In this document: positions 10,939 to 22,789 of the stretch, piece after piece | How positions within the stretch are numbered: the first letter of the stretch is position 1 | How the letters are laid out: every line of letters starts with the position of its first letter | NCBI RefSeq assembly: GCF_011386835.1 | Contig: NC_088795.1 | Coordinates: 106,452,434-106,516,433 of the forward strand | DNA from: Chrysemys picta bellii | Lineage: Eukaryota > Chordata > Testudines > Emydidae | Direction: 5' to 3' | DNA length: 64,000 nucleotides | Position numbers and translations under genes: made by a program | The notes under the pieces: model-generated | What the model was told of the DNA's origin: nothing | Database searches by the model: none | Seen by the model: the letters and a program-made list of their open reading frames with translations, nothing else

Positions 10939-11890
10939 TTTCAAGTCAACTTCTTGAATGAACCTGACTAGATGTGGATAAGCCTGATGTTCACCTTCAG
11001 GTTACTAAGTTACAGTTCATTTTTCAAGAATATGTTTCCAAAATTGTAAAGGCCTGAATTAGCTTGATATTGATTCAATGCAATATTAGTGCAGACAGAG
11101 ATTTAAGGTTACCACTGAAAGTGTGCTACAATAACCAGATCAGGCTGTGTGGGAGAACTTCTTCAAAGTTATAAGGCATTCATTTGGTAAAGTAAAAGAA
11201 GAAGACACACTTTATTTACCACTACATGATCATCTTGTTCTCCCATACGCTGGACACTGGTCCAGTTATGGGTATTTCATTTTCTTTAGCACCTGCAGAG
11301 ACTAATAGTAGCAACCGTAGTAAGATTTTTATTCTGTTTTCATGACTCACACCAGTAGTCCCATTAACATAAATAGACCATTGTAGTCAATGGGACACTT
11401 GTATAAACAAGGTGAGCAGAATTTGCTCATCCATGATTTCACCATTTCCATTTAGTGTTTTGTTCCATTGTCTTTCTGATCCTACACAATGGCTCAGCCA
11501 GACAGTAGCACCCCCTATTATCATGACATTTGTTTTCTTCAGCTCTCAAGGTGAAAAACATCTAACAGTTTTTTTTCATAAAAGAAAATGTAAATATATT
11601 CAAGCTTTCTCTATGTACCACCATAGTATCTATGACTGAGCATGATAAATTCTAAAGGCTTGAATCACCCATCTGGGAACAGGAGGGTACAATCTGTACA
11701 CCAATGTATACCCCAATGGAAGAATGCCCGAGCAAGGCTCCATCACAGGGAAAGGGCAGACAGTGATATCGCCACAACACTTTGTTAGGGAAGTGTGACT
11801 TCTGATTTCCTCTCAGGTTGCCAGTTGAAGGTGCTCAAAAGAATTGAATCAAAGTAATCTGTGAATCTTTTAGAGCCCAGTACCTGCCCC
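10939..11890. other. No gene seen; one palindromic repeat
   Basis: A copy of the palindromic MITE family lies near 11345-11412 (CCAGTAGTCCCATTAACAT and an inverted GTCAATGGGACA). The rest has no supportable coding or RNA feature. Confidence 0.4.
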
Positions 11891-12040
11891 CAGGGACAGA
11901 TTTCCAATTATACACAGTAGGCACGTGTCTAGGGGCACATTACCTCTCTAAAACTGTGAAACATGAAGGTCAGATGTAGGCAGGGGTGGGGGCCTGAAGA
12001 TGCTGTACCTAGGGGCACGTAAGGCGTAAATCTGGCCCTG
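11891..12040. mobile_element. 150-bp hAT MITE with perfect 8-bp TSD
   Basis: Starts CAGGGACAGATTT and ends AAATCTGGCCCTG, inverted with one mismatch. It is flanked by identical CCTGCCCC at 11883-11890 and 12041-12048. An 8-bp duplication with CAGGG ends is diagnostic of hAT transposition. No coding capacity. Confidence 0.93.
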
Positions 12041-12423
12041 CCTGCCCCCACCGCAACCAGTTCCACCCTCCTGTTGGACAAGAGATTGTGGGAAGTCTGT
12101 AATTCTGTGCCAGTATCCTGTGAAGCAAGCCCAACAGCTCCTATTTATAAGACCCAGGTATACCCTTCTCTGTACCCTCCCAAAGTCAAGCACAGTTTCG
12201 GGAACTGATGAAAGCTACTGGGCTAAAACTCAATTTAAAAAAGACTTAGGTCATCTTAAGAGGTAGTACTGTGGTTGCCATGTTGATCCCACAATATGAG
12301 AGAGACAAGCTGGGTGAGGTAATATCTTTTATTAGACTAACTCCCATTGGTGAAAGAGACAAGCATTTGAGCTAGCCAGAGCGCTTCTTCAGGTCATTAC
12401 TACTTTCTTCTTCAGAAGAGCTC

Positions 12424-15095
12424 TGAATCATAGAATATCAGGGTTAGAAGGGACCTCAGGAGATCATCTAGTCCAACCCCCTGCTCAAAGCAGGACCAAT
12501 TCCCAACTAAATCATCCCAGCCAGGGCTTTGTCAAGCCTGACCTTAAAAACCTCTAAGGAAAGATTCCACCACCTCCCTAGGTAACTCATTCCAGTGCTT
12601 CACCACCCTCCTAGGGGAAAAATTTTTCCTAATATCCAACATAAAACTCCCCCACTGCAACTTGAGACAATTACTCCTTGTCCTGTCATCTGCTACCACT
12701 GAGAACAGTCTAGATTCATCCTCTTTGGAACCCCCTTTCAGATAGTTGAAAGCAGCTATCAAATCACCCCTCATTCTTCTCTTCTGCAGACTAAACAATC
12801 CCCGTTCCCAGCCTCTTCTAATAAGTCATGTGTTCCAGCCCCCTAATCATTTTTCTTGCCCTCCACTGGACTCTTTCCAATTTTTCCACATCCTTCTTGT
12901 AGTGTGGGGCCCAAAACTGGACACAGTATTCCAGATGAGGCCTCACCAATGCCTAATAGAGGGGAATGATCACATCCCTCGATCTACTAGCAATGCCCCT
13001 ATTTATACAGCCCAAAATGCTATTAGCCTTATTGGCAACAAGGGCACACTATCGACTCATATCCAGCTTCTCATCCACTGTAACCCCTGGGTTCTTTTCT
13101 GCAGAACTGCTGCCTAGCCATTCGGTCCCTAGTCTGTAGCAGTGCATGGGATTCTTCCGTCCTAAGTGCAGAGTCCTGCACTTATCCTTGTTGAACCTCA
13201 TCAGGTTTCTTTTGGTCCAATCCTCTAATTTGTCTAGGTCCCTCTGTATCCTATCCCTACCCTCCAGCGCATCTACCACTCCTCCCAGTTTAGTGTCAAA
13301 CTTGCTGAGAGTGCAGTCCACCACATCCTCCAGATCATTAATGAAGATATCAAACAAAACCGCCCCAGGAACACCCCTTGGGGCACTCCACTTGATACTG
13401 GCTGCCAACTAGACATGGAGCCATTGATCACTACCCGTTGAGCCCAACGATCTAGCCAGCTTTCTATCCTCCTTATAGTCCATTCATCCAGCCCATACTT
13501 CTTTAACTTGCCAGCAAGAATACTGTGGGAGACCGTATCAAAAGCTTTGCTAAAGTCAAGGAATAACACCTCCACTGCTTTCCCCTCATCCACAGAGCAA
13601 GTTATCTCATCATAGAAGGCAATTAGGTTAGTCAGGCATGACTTGCCCTTGTTGAATCCATGCTGACTGTTCCTGATCACTTTCCTCTCTTCTAAGTGCT
13701 CCAAAATTGATTCCTTGAGGACCTGCTCCATGATTTTTCCAGGGACTGAGGTAAGGCTGACTGGCCTGTAGTTCTCCGGATCCTCCTCCTTCCCTTTTCT
13801 AAAGATGGGCACTACATTAGCTTTTTTCCAGTCATCCGGGACCTCCCCCGATCGCCATGAGTTTTCAAAGATAATGGCTAATGGCTCTGCAATCACATCT
13901 GCCAACTCCTTTAGCACCCTCGGATGCAGCGCATCCGGCCCCATGGATTTGTGCTCATCCAGCTTTTCTAGATAGTCCTGAACCACTTCTTTCTCCACAG
14001 AGGGCTGGTCATCTCCTCCCCATGCTGTGCTGCCCAGTGCAGCAGTCTGGGAGCTGACCTGGTTCGTGAAGACAGAGGCAAAAAAAGCATTGAGTACATT
14101 AGCTTTTTCAAAATCCTCTGTCACTCGGTTGCCTCCCTCATTCAGTAAGGGGCCCACACTTTTCTTGACTTTCTTCTTGTTGCTAACATACCTGAATAAA
14201 CCCTTCTTGTTAGTCTTAACATCTCTTGCTAGCTGCAACTCCAAGTGTGCTTTGGCCTTCCTGATTTCACTCCTTCCTGATTATACTCCTCCCTGGGCAT
14301 TTGTCCAATCTTCCACTTCTTGTAAGCTTCTTTTTTGTGTTTAAGATCAGCAAGAATTTCACTGTTAAGACAAGCTGGTCGCCTGCCATATTTACTATTC
14401 TTTCTACACATCGGGATGGTTTGTTCCTGCAATCTCAATAAGGATTCTTTAAAATACAGCCAGCTCTCCTGGACTCCTTTGCCCCTCATGTTATTCTCCC
14501 AGGGGATCCTGCCCATCAGTCCCCTAAGGAAGTCAAAGTCTGCTTTTCTGAAGTCCAGGGTCCATATTCTGCTGCGCTCCTTTCTTCCTTGTGTCAGGAT
14601 CCTGAACTCGACCATCTCATGGTCACTGCCTCCCAGGTTCCCATCTACTTTTGCTTCCCCTACTAATTCTTCCCAGTTTGTCAGCAGCAGATCAAGAAGA
14701 GTTCTGCCCCTCGTTGGTTCCTCCAGCACTTGCACCAGGAAATTTTCCCCTACACTTTCCAAAAACTTCCTGGATTGTCTGTGCACCACTGTATTGCTCT
14801 CCCAGCAGATATCAGGGTGATTAAAGTCTCCCATGAGAACCAGGACCTGTGATCTAGTAACTTCTGTTACTTGCCGGAAGAAAGCCTCATCCTCCTGGTC
14901 TGGTAGTCTATAGCAGACTCCCACCACAACATCACCCTTGTTGCTCACACTTCTGAACTTAATCCAGAGACTCTCAGGTTTTTCTGCAGTTTCATATCGG
15001 AACTCTGAGCAGTGATACTGCTTTCTTACATAACAATGCAACTCCCCCACCTTTTCTGCCCTGCCTGTCCTTCCTGAACAGTTTATATCCAGTTT
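12424..15095 (-). mobile_element. CR1 LINE, 2.7 kb, 5'-truncated
   Basis: The most complete CR1 in the window. The 3' end on the minus strand is at 12424, with the characteristic ATTCTATGATTC terminal signature (plus strand GAATCATAGAAT) and no poly(A), as expected for CR1. The body covers most of ORF2. ORF1 and the 5' UTR are missing, consistent with normal 5' truncation during retrotransposition. It inserted into the retroposon dimer at 12255-15165. Confidence 0.95.
12544..15050 (-). pseudogene. CR1 ORF2 (endonuclease-reverse transcriptase), broken
   Basis: Four minus-strand frames cover the protein: 15050-14229 endonuclease, 14244-13273 reverse transcriptase, 13408-13049 the end of RT, and 12798-12544 the C-terminal region. 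The endonuclease keeps GDFNHPDICWE and, near its end, GGSDHEM, which contains the expected SDH motif. RT keeps [24 protein letters not shown] and [14 protein letters not shown]. At the polymerase site the sequence reads LSKFDTKLGG: two residues, including one aspartate of the FADD-type motif, are missing through a 6-bp deletion near 13295. With the frameshifts, the enzyme cannot be active. Confidence 0.95.
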
Positions 15096-15165
15096 ATATC
15101 TGTGTAGCCTGAAAGCTTGTCTCTTTCACCAACAGAAATAAAATATATTTCCTCTTCCGCCTTGT

Positions 15166-15850
15166 CTCTGTAATGAGCATTTTGAGTATCTGGTGAAGCC
15201 TATAAACAACTCTTCCCATGTATTCATCTGCCTGCCTATTATCACAGTGACATCTTGGTTTCTTACTAGTTTAATCATTGATCCTAGACACTCATTTCTT
15301 CTGTGGAAAATAATGCTTTTAACATATGGGTCTGGCTAGGAAAGTATGTCTCTCAGAAGTGGACCATAGTTATCCATGTCTTTGTTTTTTCCAAGCTACA
15401 CTACTGCAAAACATTCTCCCTGGTGCTAATTTTGAAGTTTTTGCCTTATACAAAATGCATCCGTCTTCTGAGTGAAGCAGATCAGTAATAGATATTATGC
15501 TAGTTTTCCACACTGTGTAATCCATTTCCAGGTGAAACTCAAGGAGCTGCTTACTCTCTGCAGAATTCTAAACTGCCTTAGTCCAAGTTACCCGAGGCCA
15601 TATCTCCCTTTCAGACTGCTATCGCACCTGCATACATCAGGCACACTTAAGCCATCCAAAAATTAAGTTAACTTGAGATGGAAGCAGGGCCACCTTGATA
15701 TTGTGTTTGTGCCAGAAATATCTGTAAGGAACTTAGTCACAAATTTAGAATGTATTGCAAGATGCATATTTATTTTCAGACTCTTCCACTGCTACCTGTG
15801 GCCTCTGAAATCCATGGTGTTTAGACTGTGAGGTAGGCTTTTCTCCATAT
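15166..15850. other. No gene seen
   Basis: Possible weak LINE remnant at about 15530-15660 (RILNCLSPSYPRPYLPFRLL in frame), too short to assign. Otherwise unique-looking sequence. Confidence 0.3.
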
Positions 15851-16944
15851 ATGAGTGTGATGGGTTGGACCCGTTAAGGTGCCACCTGATGTGCTAAGAT
15901 ATCACTGAACCTGCTTCTTATGTCAGCTTGGGTACCCTTTTTACCTGTCTTGCTGAGCTAGGCTATTCTTCCTCCAGCAAACACACAGGCAGGGACACAC
16001 CCAACTGCAGACCAAAACTGACACTGAGATCAACTCTGGGAAGATTCAGCTTAAGTGACTTGCCCCAGCATGCAGGTGTCCACCTCCCTTGGAGTGCAGA
16101 CCCAAATGTATATTATGAACTCCGCCTCCTTCCTCAATGTGGAGGAAGATATGCACAGCCTCTTCTCCCACCCCACCCCCCAATTATGAATTGCATAAAC
16201 TGGGTTATATTATAAACAAGAAAAATGTTTTGCGACAAAGTTCCTCCTCTGCCTTGGTGGGTCCTCCGCTTATTGGCAGATTTGCTCCCCTCAGAGATTC
16301 ATGGCAGCCCTCCTTTTGGCCACTTTTGCTACTGGCTCACACCTGCCGTTCGGTTAACCTCATCACTGGTCAGCATGGGGAAAAGGAAGAAGAACAATCC
16401 CTGCAGTCTCTGCTGATCCACCTAGTGGGTTGGGGGACAGGCCAGGGACCGTCCCCTCTGGTGGGACCCACAGTCCAGGTCAACTCCCCTTATATCCAAT
16501 AGGGGGCAGGGGAATGAGGGGAACCCAGTCCCACCCTCTACTCCACGTTCCAGCCCAGGGCCCTGTGGATCACAGCTGTTTACAGAGTTTCTTGTAACAG
16601 CTGTGTGACAGCTACAACTCCCTGGGCTACTTCCCCATGGCCTCCTCCCAACACCTTCTTTATCCTCACCACAGGACCTTCCTCCTGATGCCAGACAGTG
16701 TTTGTACTCCTCACTCCTCTAGCAGCACACCCTCTCACTCTCAGCTCCTTGCACACCCCTCATTGACTGAAGTGAGGTCCTGATTAGCCAGCCTGTCTTA
16801 ATGGATTCTAGCAGCTTCTTAATTGGCTCCAGGTGTCCTAATTTGCCTGCCTTAGTTGGTTCCAGCAAGTTCCTGATGCCCGGAACTGCTCTTGTTACCT
16901 TACCCAGGGGAAAGGAACCTGCTTAATCTGGGGCTAATCCTATT

Positions 16945-17098
16945 GGGATCCAGGAAGTGCTAAAGGATCCCCCCCCCAGTCTAAGGGGGGGTCCACAGGA
17001 CCTGGAGACCAATAAATTACGGGGGACAACTAATAAAAGAACAGGAACAGGAGTGAGGTCAAACGACCCTTTGACCTCACTCCTGGAGCTAATAGAAA
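16945..17098. other. Hairpin-rich insert upstream of the RPLP2 retrocopy
   Basis: About 150 bp belong neither to recognisable RPLP2 nor clearly to the surrounding LTR-like element. A perfect 15-bp stem (17049-17063 with 17070-17084, 6-base loop) contains GAGTGAGGTCAAA. A C-run (16970-16979) faces a G-run (16986-16992). An open frame passes from here into RPLP2 but has no support as a gene. Confidence 0.5.
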
Positions 17099-17458
17099 GC
17101 AGATATATCACTCTTCTGGCCGTCTTTGGGGGCAACAAGTCCCCCACTTCAAAGAACTTGAAGAAGATTCTCAACCGTGTAGACATTGAGACGGATGAAC
17201 GCCTAAACAAGGTTATTGGTGAACTGAACGGAAAAAATAGAGAGGATGTCATTGCTCAGGGTAACAGCAAACTTTCCATCATGCCAGCTGGTGGAGCTGT
17301 AGCAGTCTCAGCTGGACCAGGTTCTGCTGCTCCTGCTGAGGAGAAGAAAGAACAGAAGGAGGAGTCTGAGAAATCTGACGATGACATGGGATTTGGACTA
17401 TTTGACTAAACTTTTGCTACAGAAGTTAATAAAACATTTTGTTTAAAATGGAAAAAAA
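17099..17458 (+). pseudogene. RPLP2: RPLP2 processed pseudogene (60S acidic ribosomal protein P2)
   Basis: An intronless copy of the P2 stalk protein, which in the intact gene binds elongation factors at the large ribosomal subunit. In frame one reads LLAVFGG, then SKNLKKILNRVDIETDE, NKVIGELNGKN, EDVIAQG, MPAGGAVAV, an alanine-rich hinge, and the universal C-terminus SDDDMGFGLFD, followed by TAA. AATAAA lies at 17428-17433 and a short A-tract at 17452-17458, as expected for a retrocopy. The initiator ATG is gone (AGC at this point), about two residues are missing near the N-terminus and one in IETDE-RLN, and the hinge is short. The frame otherwise has no stop, so the copy is not very old. Confidence 0.95.
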
Positions 17459-18309
17459 TCACTCTCCTGTAGCCATCTGCCTGACCCTGTCACCGTTTAT
17501 TAACTACAAAAGGTGGATTTTAAGTGAATATAAGAGATAACAGAGAGAAAAAAGTAGATTACTAAACACATAAAACCAACATGCAAAGAAACTGGTTACA
17601 AATAGTAGTTTCTCACCCTAGATCTTGTTGCAGGCAGATTACAAAAAGTCTTGAAAGGCAGCTACACAGTTCTCCAGCTTGAGACCTCAGGTATTGTTAC
17701 TCACAAGCTAGACATGCTTCCAGCTTGGGCCCCAGTTCAGTTCTTGCTTCCAGGTGTTTTCCAGTGTCTCTTTGGGTGGGGAGGTAGAGGAGAATCTAGA
17801 TGATGTCACTCCCCTGCCATATTTAGCTCTTGTATGTTGCACGAACCCTTTGTCTCCCAGTGGAAGAACACTGGCATCCCAAGGGGTGGGTCCAGTACCA
17901 GATGACTCAGACCCATGTCTCTGCAGGGCTGTGGCAGTCATAACTCATAGGCTGCCTGGAGCGGCCACAGGAAGACTAAGCTCTTTCACAGTCCATTGTC
18001 CTTGCTAATGGGCCATTAGCCCTCTCTGGCTTTTCCATTGTTGTACCTGAAGGGCTAGTTGGGAATGACACCCAAAGTAACACATTTGAAATGCAGATAC
18101 ATGATCAATATTCCTAACTTCAGATACAAAAATGATATAGGCATACAAATTGGATAATCACATTTAGTAACCTTTCCAGTAACCAATTACATATCATAAC
18201 CTTTCCAATGATATTACATGAGCCATCTTGCATAAAGTATATCTCAGTTATGTCATTCATATCATAAGCATATGTTTATAAAGAATATGGAGTGAAACAT
18301 CACAATGAC

Positions 18310-19907
18310 CTTTAAAGTTGTGATGTATGTTGGGTGGGGGTGAATAGGGTGGCTGATTATTGGGAGCAGGATCTAGCCCTTTAAGTTTGTTTTTCACCTC
18401 AGTCGGAGTACGATCAGAATCTTGCATCCTGGTTCCCCTTTGTGGTGTGTGGACAATGTGAAGTGGAAGTAAATGCTGCTGCTATAAGTATTAAACTCAG
18501 AATGATTTCTGGCTGAAATACCACTAGGTTTGGAGGAGACCATGCAATGTAGAACAGCTACTCTCCAGTTCTGTTCCTTCCTGCCCTGCTCTCAAAACTA
18601 TAACCAGGCAATGTTAGAGATCACTCTCCTGCCACAACATTCTTCCATGACCCACAGTGTTAGAATAAAAGATCCCATATTGATTTCACTGAAGGGAGAC
18701 ACCAATTTAGATATGCACCCCTCCTACCTTTTTGGGAAATTCCATCCCCGTTTACTCTACCATTATTTCTTGAATGATCATAGGCATGCTCAGCCCATTA
18801 TATAACGTATACATAACATGTGTCCCTGACATGAAAACCCTTACAATGTAAGCTGGACAGTTGTAATACAAGTAACTAAAGGAATGGGCAGGACTTTGGA
18901 AGTAGACAGAAGGGTTAATCAGTGATGGAACAGTAGCCCACAGAAGTTATGGTTAGATATGAATGAAGATTTAAATTCAAACTTTTTAAAATCAATTTAA
19001 AAATTAGATTGTACAATCTGCAAAGAAGTACTAGTGCTTGCTTTCATTAGTTTTATCTGAATAAGGTTACAGAATTTGACTATTAATGGAGACTATAAAG
19101 TTAAATTCAGAGTGATGCATGTACATTTGACAGCTGTGATTTAATGTACTTTTCTCTCCTACCATATTTTAGGAATAAAAAAAGATGGTTCATTTTAGAA
19201 TGATTTATTTACAAGACATGAAAAGTAGCTTTGGTCTCCATGTGTTGCTAGTTAAAATTCAATATTTGGTGTAAGATCAGGGACAAAATAACTTTAAAAC
19301 TTAAATGTTAACTTAAGGCATCTCATTCACAGGAATAAGTTGTTCTTTTTTATAAGCGTACGTGTGCATGTTATATAGCACATTAAAGGCTGATGGATAT
19401 GCATGCTGTGATAATTCCCTGTTTCAAATAGACCTAAATGAAAGGGTTTTTATCATATTTTAATACAACCACATTTTATACCTGTTTTCTCCTCATTAGG
19501 CAGGAGACATTAGGATTGCCTTGTAAAATAGTAATGCAAGAACTGGAGATAAAAACATCTGATTTATTAGTCATTTTAGTATCAAGTCTCACATTTAGAG
19601 CCATAAACAAGTAACTATCATTTTGTAAAAAATTACTCAATTTCTTACCAACTGTAGAAGATGTGTTATCAACAAGTGCTATAGCCACACAGTTAAAATG
19701 ATCATAATTAAATAGAAAATAAAAGGTCTCCAAGAGCGGCCCAGACTGTAAATTTAACAACTGCCCCTTACTTGGGGCAGTACAAGACAGAGATTTCCCC
19801 CAAAATCATCAAACCTGAACTATTTTTGTGAAACTTTTCAGGTTAATCAATCATTTTCCATGGAAACTTTGTCCAGAAAAATGTTGACCAACATTAATTG
19901 TATATGC
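18310..19907. other. No gene seen
   Basis: AT-rich, unique-looking sequence. Only short ORFs without recognisable domains are present. Confidence 0.45.
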
Positions 19908-19915
19908 TACATATT

Positions 19916-20131
19916 CAGGGCCGGCTCTAACTTTTTTGCTGCCCCAAGCAGCAAAAAAAAGCGCCGCGCCCCCCCCCCCCAGCGCCGCGCCCCCCGCCGC
20001 CCCCCCGCCGAGTGCCGCACCGCCGGAGTGCCCCCCTCCCGCGGAATGCCGCGCCGCGCTCCCCTCGCCACCCCTTACCAGGTGCCGCCCCAAGCATGTA
20101 CTTGGGTGCCTGGTGCCTGGAGCCAGCCCTG
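19916..20131. mobile_element. GC-rich hAT MITE, perfect 8-bp TSD
   Basis: Starts CAGGGCCGGCTCT and ends GGAGCCAGCCCTG, inverted copies with small mismatches. Flanks are identical TACATATT (19908-19915 and 20132-20139). The interior is mostly C-runs and GCCGCGCC-type sequence, giving long spurious ORFs on both strands. Same family as 28221-28597. Confidence 0.95.
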
Positions 20132-20139
20132 TACATATT

Positions 20140-21144
20140 TGGATTGTTGTTGATGGGAGCTCTGCGCATGGAATGAATGCAGAATACATAGAGGGGACAC
20201 ATACTGTGGGCAAGTGATCTGCAATGTGGATTTAAGTAGAGAAGTTTTTTGAACTTCAAACCTAGGGTTGACTGGTTCATTCAGTTCAAACAAAATCTCC
20301 AAAGACCTTGCTTCTTTCTTTCTCTTTTATTTTTTGGTCAGTATTTTTGATGTGGTGATAACTCTATATTTGTACACACTGTAATTAGAGTAATAGATAC
20401 ATAGACACTAGAATATATGATCTATTTATTACAGAGAATAACTAAAAGCAATTCATAATTAACATAAATTTAGAATATACCTCTTCCATTTTTCTCTTTC
20501 TGTCTAAGAAGAAAAGAAAGCATGGGTGAGAACTTCATTTTAAATTAGCTCTCTAAGAAGCAATGCTGATTTACATCATTTTAGGGTCTGGCTTATATAT
20601 CTAAAATAAATATTAAAGTAGGTACTTTAATTCTATTGTTTAGGACAAAGATACACTCTTTCTTTACTAAGGTGCATTTTTACTGAATGAAATTAATGCA
20701 ACTTTTTTTTCTGTTTAATAAATTTGCTGCAAAGTACCCAACAAAGTGTATATAACCATCAAGCTTCCTTAAATGCTTTATACTGTTTTATATACTAAGG
20801 GGGAAGGGGTGCACAGATTATTTATTAGTGAGAGTTCTTTTCTGCCAGATCTACAGGGGAAAACCAACACAGGAGGCAGGAAATTCAATAAGTTCTCATT
20901 CTATGGTTTCTGGATTGTTCTGTTGGGGAAAATACGTGCAGAAGCCAATCTGAATGGTTTAAAAGAGTTGCACTAATTCATTAACAAAATGTAGCATTTA
21001 TCAGAACAGAATTAAGGTGCAAGCAGGGAGCATCCAGTTCTCAGACTGACTCCTTCAAGTCAGGCGTTTATATCATTTGACCATTCACCTTCTTCACATT
21101 AATTCCACAGAAGGATAACACATATTAATAAGGCCTAATCCTTA
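20140..21144. other. No gene seen
   Basis: AT-rich unique-looking sequence. No element ends, RNA or coding similarity recognised. Confidence 0.45.
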
Positions 21145-21345
21145 TCTAGAGCTTTTCTTCAATAAATCTCAAAGTGCTTTACAAAAGGAGCGAGTATCAA
21201 TGACGGTACATGTAGGGAAACTGAGGCACATAGCTATGAAGAGACTTGCCCGCGGATGCCCAGCAGATCAGTGGCAAAGCCAGAATTAGAACCCGAGTCT
21301 CTGAAGCCTCAGTCCATTGCTCTATCTACTTGTGTGTGCACAAGC
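21145..21345 (+). repeat. MIR-type SINE
   Basis: The segment AAACTGAGGCACATAGCTAT, then GACTTGCCC, AGTGGCAAAGCCAGAATTAG and AACCCGAGTCTCTGAAGCC, is the conserved core and 3' region of a MIR-like element. It shows moderate divergence and no recognisable duplication. Confidence 0.85.
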
Positions 21346-22789
21346 ACTCCCCAAACAGGCCTCTGGGATGAATTTGACTCTACCCATTCTTTTAAACCTA
21401 CTTATTGACTCACCCTTATATTCTTAACCTCATACTCAATAAGGATACATGACACAGTTTTCTTCCTTTGTCTACCACTCTGTAGTCTCCATCTGGGGAA
21501 GAACAAAGGTTTAATTCAGGGAGCAACCTGGAGATAACAAGAAGATATGGTGGAAAGGGGCAGGAGGAGAAGATGACAACCAATCAGTCTCAGGGGGAAA
21601 AAAGAGAAATTCCAAGAGTTCTTAACTTTATGAAGTATTTGGTTTCTGCCTCTCTGCTAGGGGTCACAGAGCAGCCAAACTTTGGCCATGATCACTGCGA
21701 TGTAGTTACATTGAAATGCCATGCTGGCCAAAAAGAGGATAATGAAAGACCATGGGCTGCATCAGACAAACACTGTTGAGCCTCTGTGAGGGGTCAAGCC
21801 TGAAGGGAGGCGTTAGAAGAGGAAAAGTCCAGCTCTGTAGTTGCTGATGCGGAGAGGGTGTGGACCTCTTGATGTAGCTGAAAGAAAGGCTTGGATGGGG
21901 CCAGAGAATTCTAAATGTCAGAGCCTTCTTGGGGCTGTGTGGGCCCTTTTTTGTTTCATTTGTTCCCCATAACTAGTTTGGTTCCCCTTTTTTGGGACAT
22001 TCAGAAAGCGATCCTGGGAAGAGACTATAAGAAATGCCTAAGTATGGGCCACAGTAGGAAGCAGCACAGGGATACTTCAGATCAGAACAACCAGTCCTTC
22101 TTTGCTTCATACAGGGTCTTTGGGCTTGAATCCCAAGTAGAGGGTGGGCCTGGGTTCCTCTAAAGGTACACTTGAGACAGTGGTGTAAAGACCCTGGAGC
22201 CCTGGGCTGGAAGGCTTACAAAGCACAACGTTGGACTGAAGCTCCTGTATGATGCTTCCAGATTTATTAGTGTGTTTATCTCAAAGAGGTAGGACTACAA
22301 GTGACTTGACTGGAGGACTGAGTCAAAAGAAGTGTCATACTAATGTAGGGCTGAAGAGATTGTCTTCAGGGGCCATCAATGGAAAAGAGTCTGCTTTGCC
22401 ACACACAGCCATGGGGTAGCTTTCCCTTTACACTGCTGGAAGGCTCTTGTTCTCTCTAAACATAAGTGTGAGAGTCCCTCTTACTAAGTCCCGCTTCATT
22501 CAGGGGGATCATTTCAGGGTCCATGTAAAACACAAAAGAAGCAGATCCTCAAGGCCTTGACTTCTACTGCATCAAACACACAGACCCCTGAGAGTGAGCA
22601 CTAGACCTTTTTTCCTAATTATGGCAAGTCAAAAATCCTCCTAATTTACTGTACCACAAACATCCCATTTCCTCTTTATTGAACGCATATAACTAACCCC
22701 ATATCAGAATAAATCATCTGTATTGATAATCATGGTACCAGTCCAATGACTAATTGTGAATTTAAAAGATTGCAGAGCTAAGTATCAAC
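21346..22789. other. No gene seen
   Basis: No supportable gene. Part of this stretch may be the downstream continuation of the Gypsy remnant that starts at 22790, but no protein similarity is legible. Confidence 0.35.

Larger units (their letters stand above)
12255..15165. mobile_element. Inverted-dimer retroposon split by a CR1
   Basis: The left arm, 12255-12423, is a plus-strand copy of a sister family (GGTAATATCTTTTATTAGAC and GAGAGACAAGC). The right arm, about 15100-15165, is the inverse (AGCTTGTCTCTTTCACCAAC). Joining 12423 to about 15106 gives a continuous palindrome at the AGAGCTCTG/TGTAGCC point, so the CR1 inserted into an existing dimer. Outer duplications were not found. Confidence 0.72.
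16231..17494 (+). mobile_element. Second LTR-like element nested in the first
   Basis: Begins TGCGACAAAGTTCCTCC and ends CCTGACCCTGTCACC, with GTTT on both sides (16227-16230 and 17495-17498), so a 4-bp duplication is likely. It contains the RPLP2 retrocopy and an unexplained hairpin-rich segment. Without these the element would be about 750 bp. GC content is higher than in the outer element. It could be an LTR or another non-coding repeat; no TIRs are seen. Confidence 0.6.
15856..18304 (+). mobile_element. Solo-LTR-like element split by nested insertions
   Basis: The outer element starts TGTGATGGGTTGGACC at 15856 and ends CATCACA at 18304. That gives the TG...CA ends of an LTR, with near-matching 5-bp flanks ATGAG (15851-15855) and ATGAC (18305-18309). 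Removing 16231-17498 leaves about 1.2 kb. No internal retroviral coding region is attached, so a solo LTR left by recombination is the simplest reading. Family assignment is from memory only. Confidence 0.68.

Noticed and set aside
12746..14820. Plus-strand ORFs of 88 to 161 codons
   Set aside because: They are antisense to the CR1 ORF2 on the minus strand.
16957..17409. A 150-codon ORF that could be called a novel chimeric gene
   Set aside because: The C-terminal two thirds is a start-less RPLP2 retrocopy with a poly(A) remnant; the N-terminal part is hairpin sequence in frame by chance, and there is no sign of a promoter.
19851..20302. Alanine/proline/glycine-rich ORFs on both strands
   Set aside because: They overlap the GC-rich hAT MITE at 19916-20131 and run into its flanks without domain or codon support.
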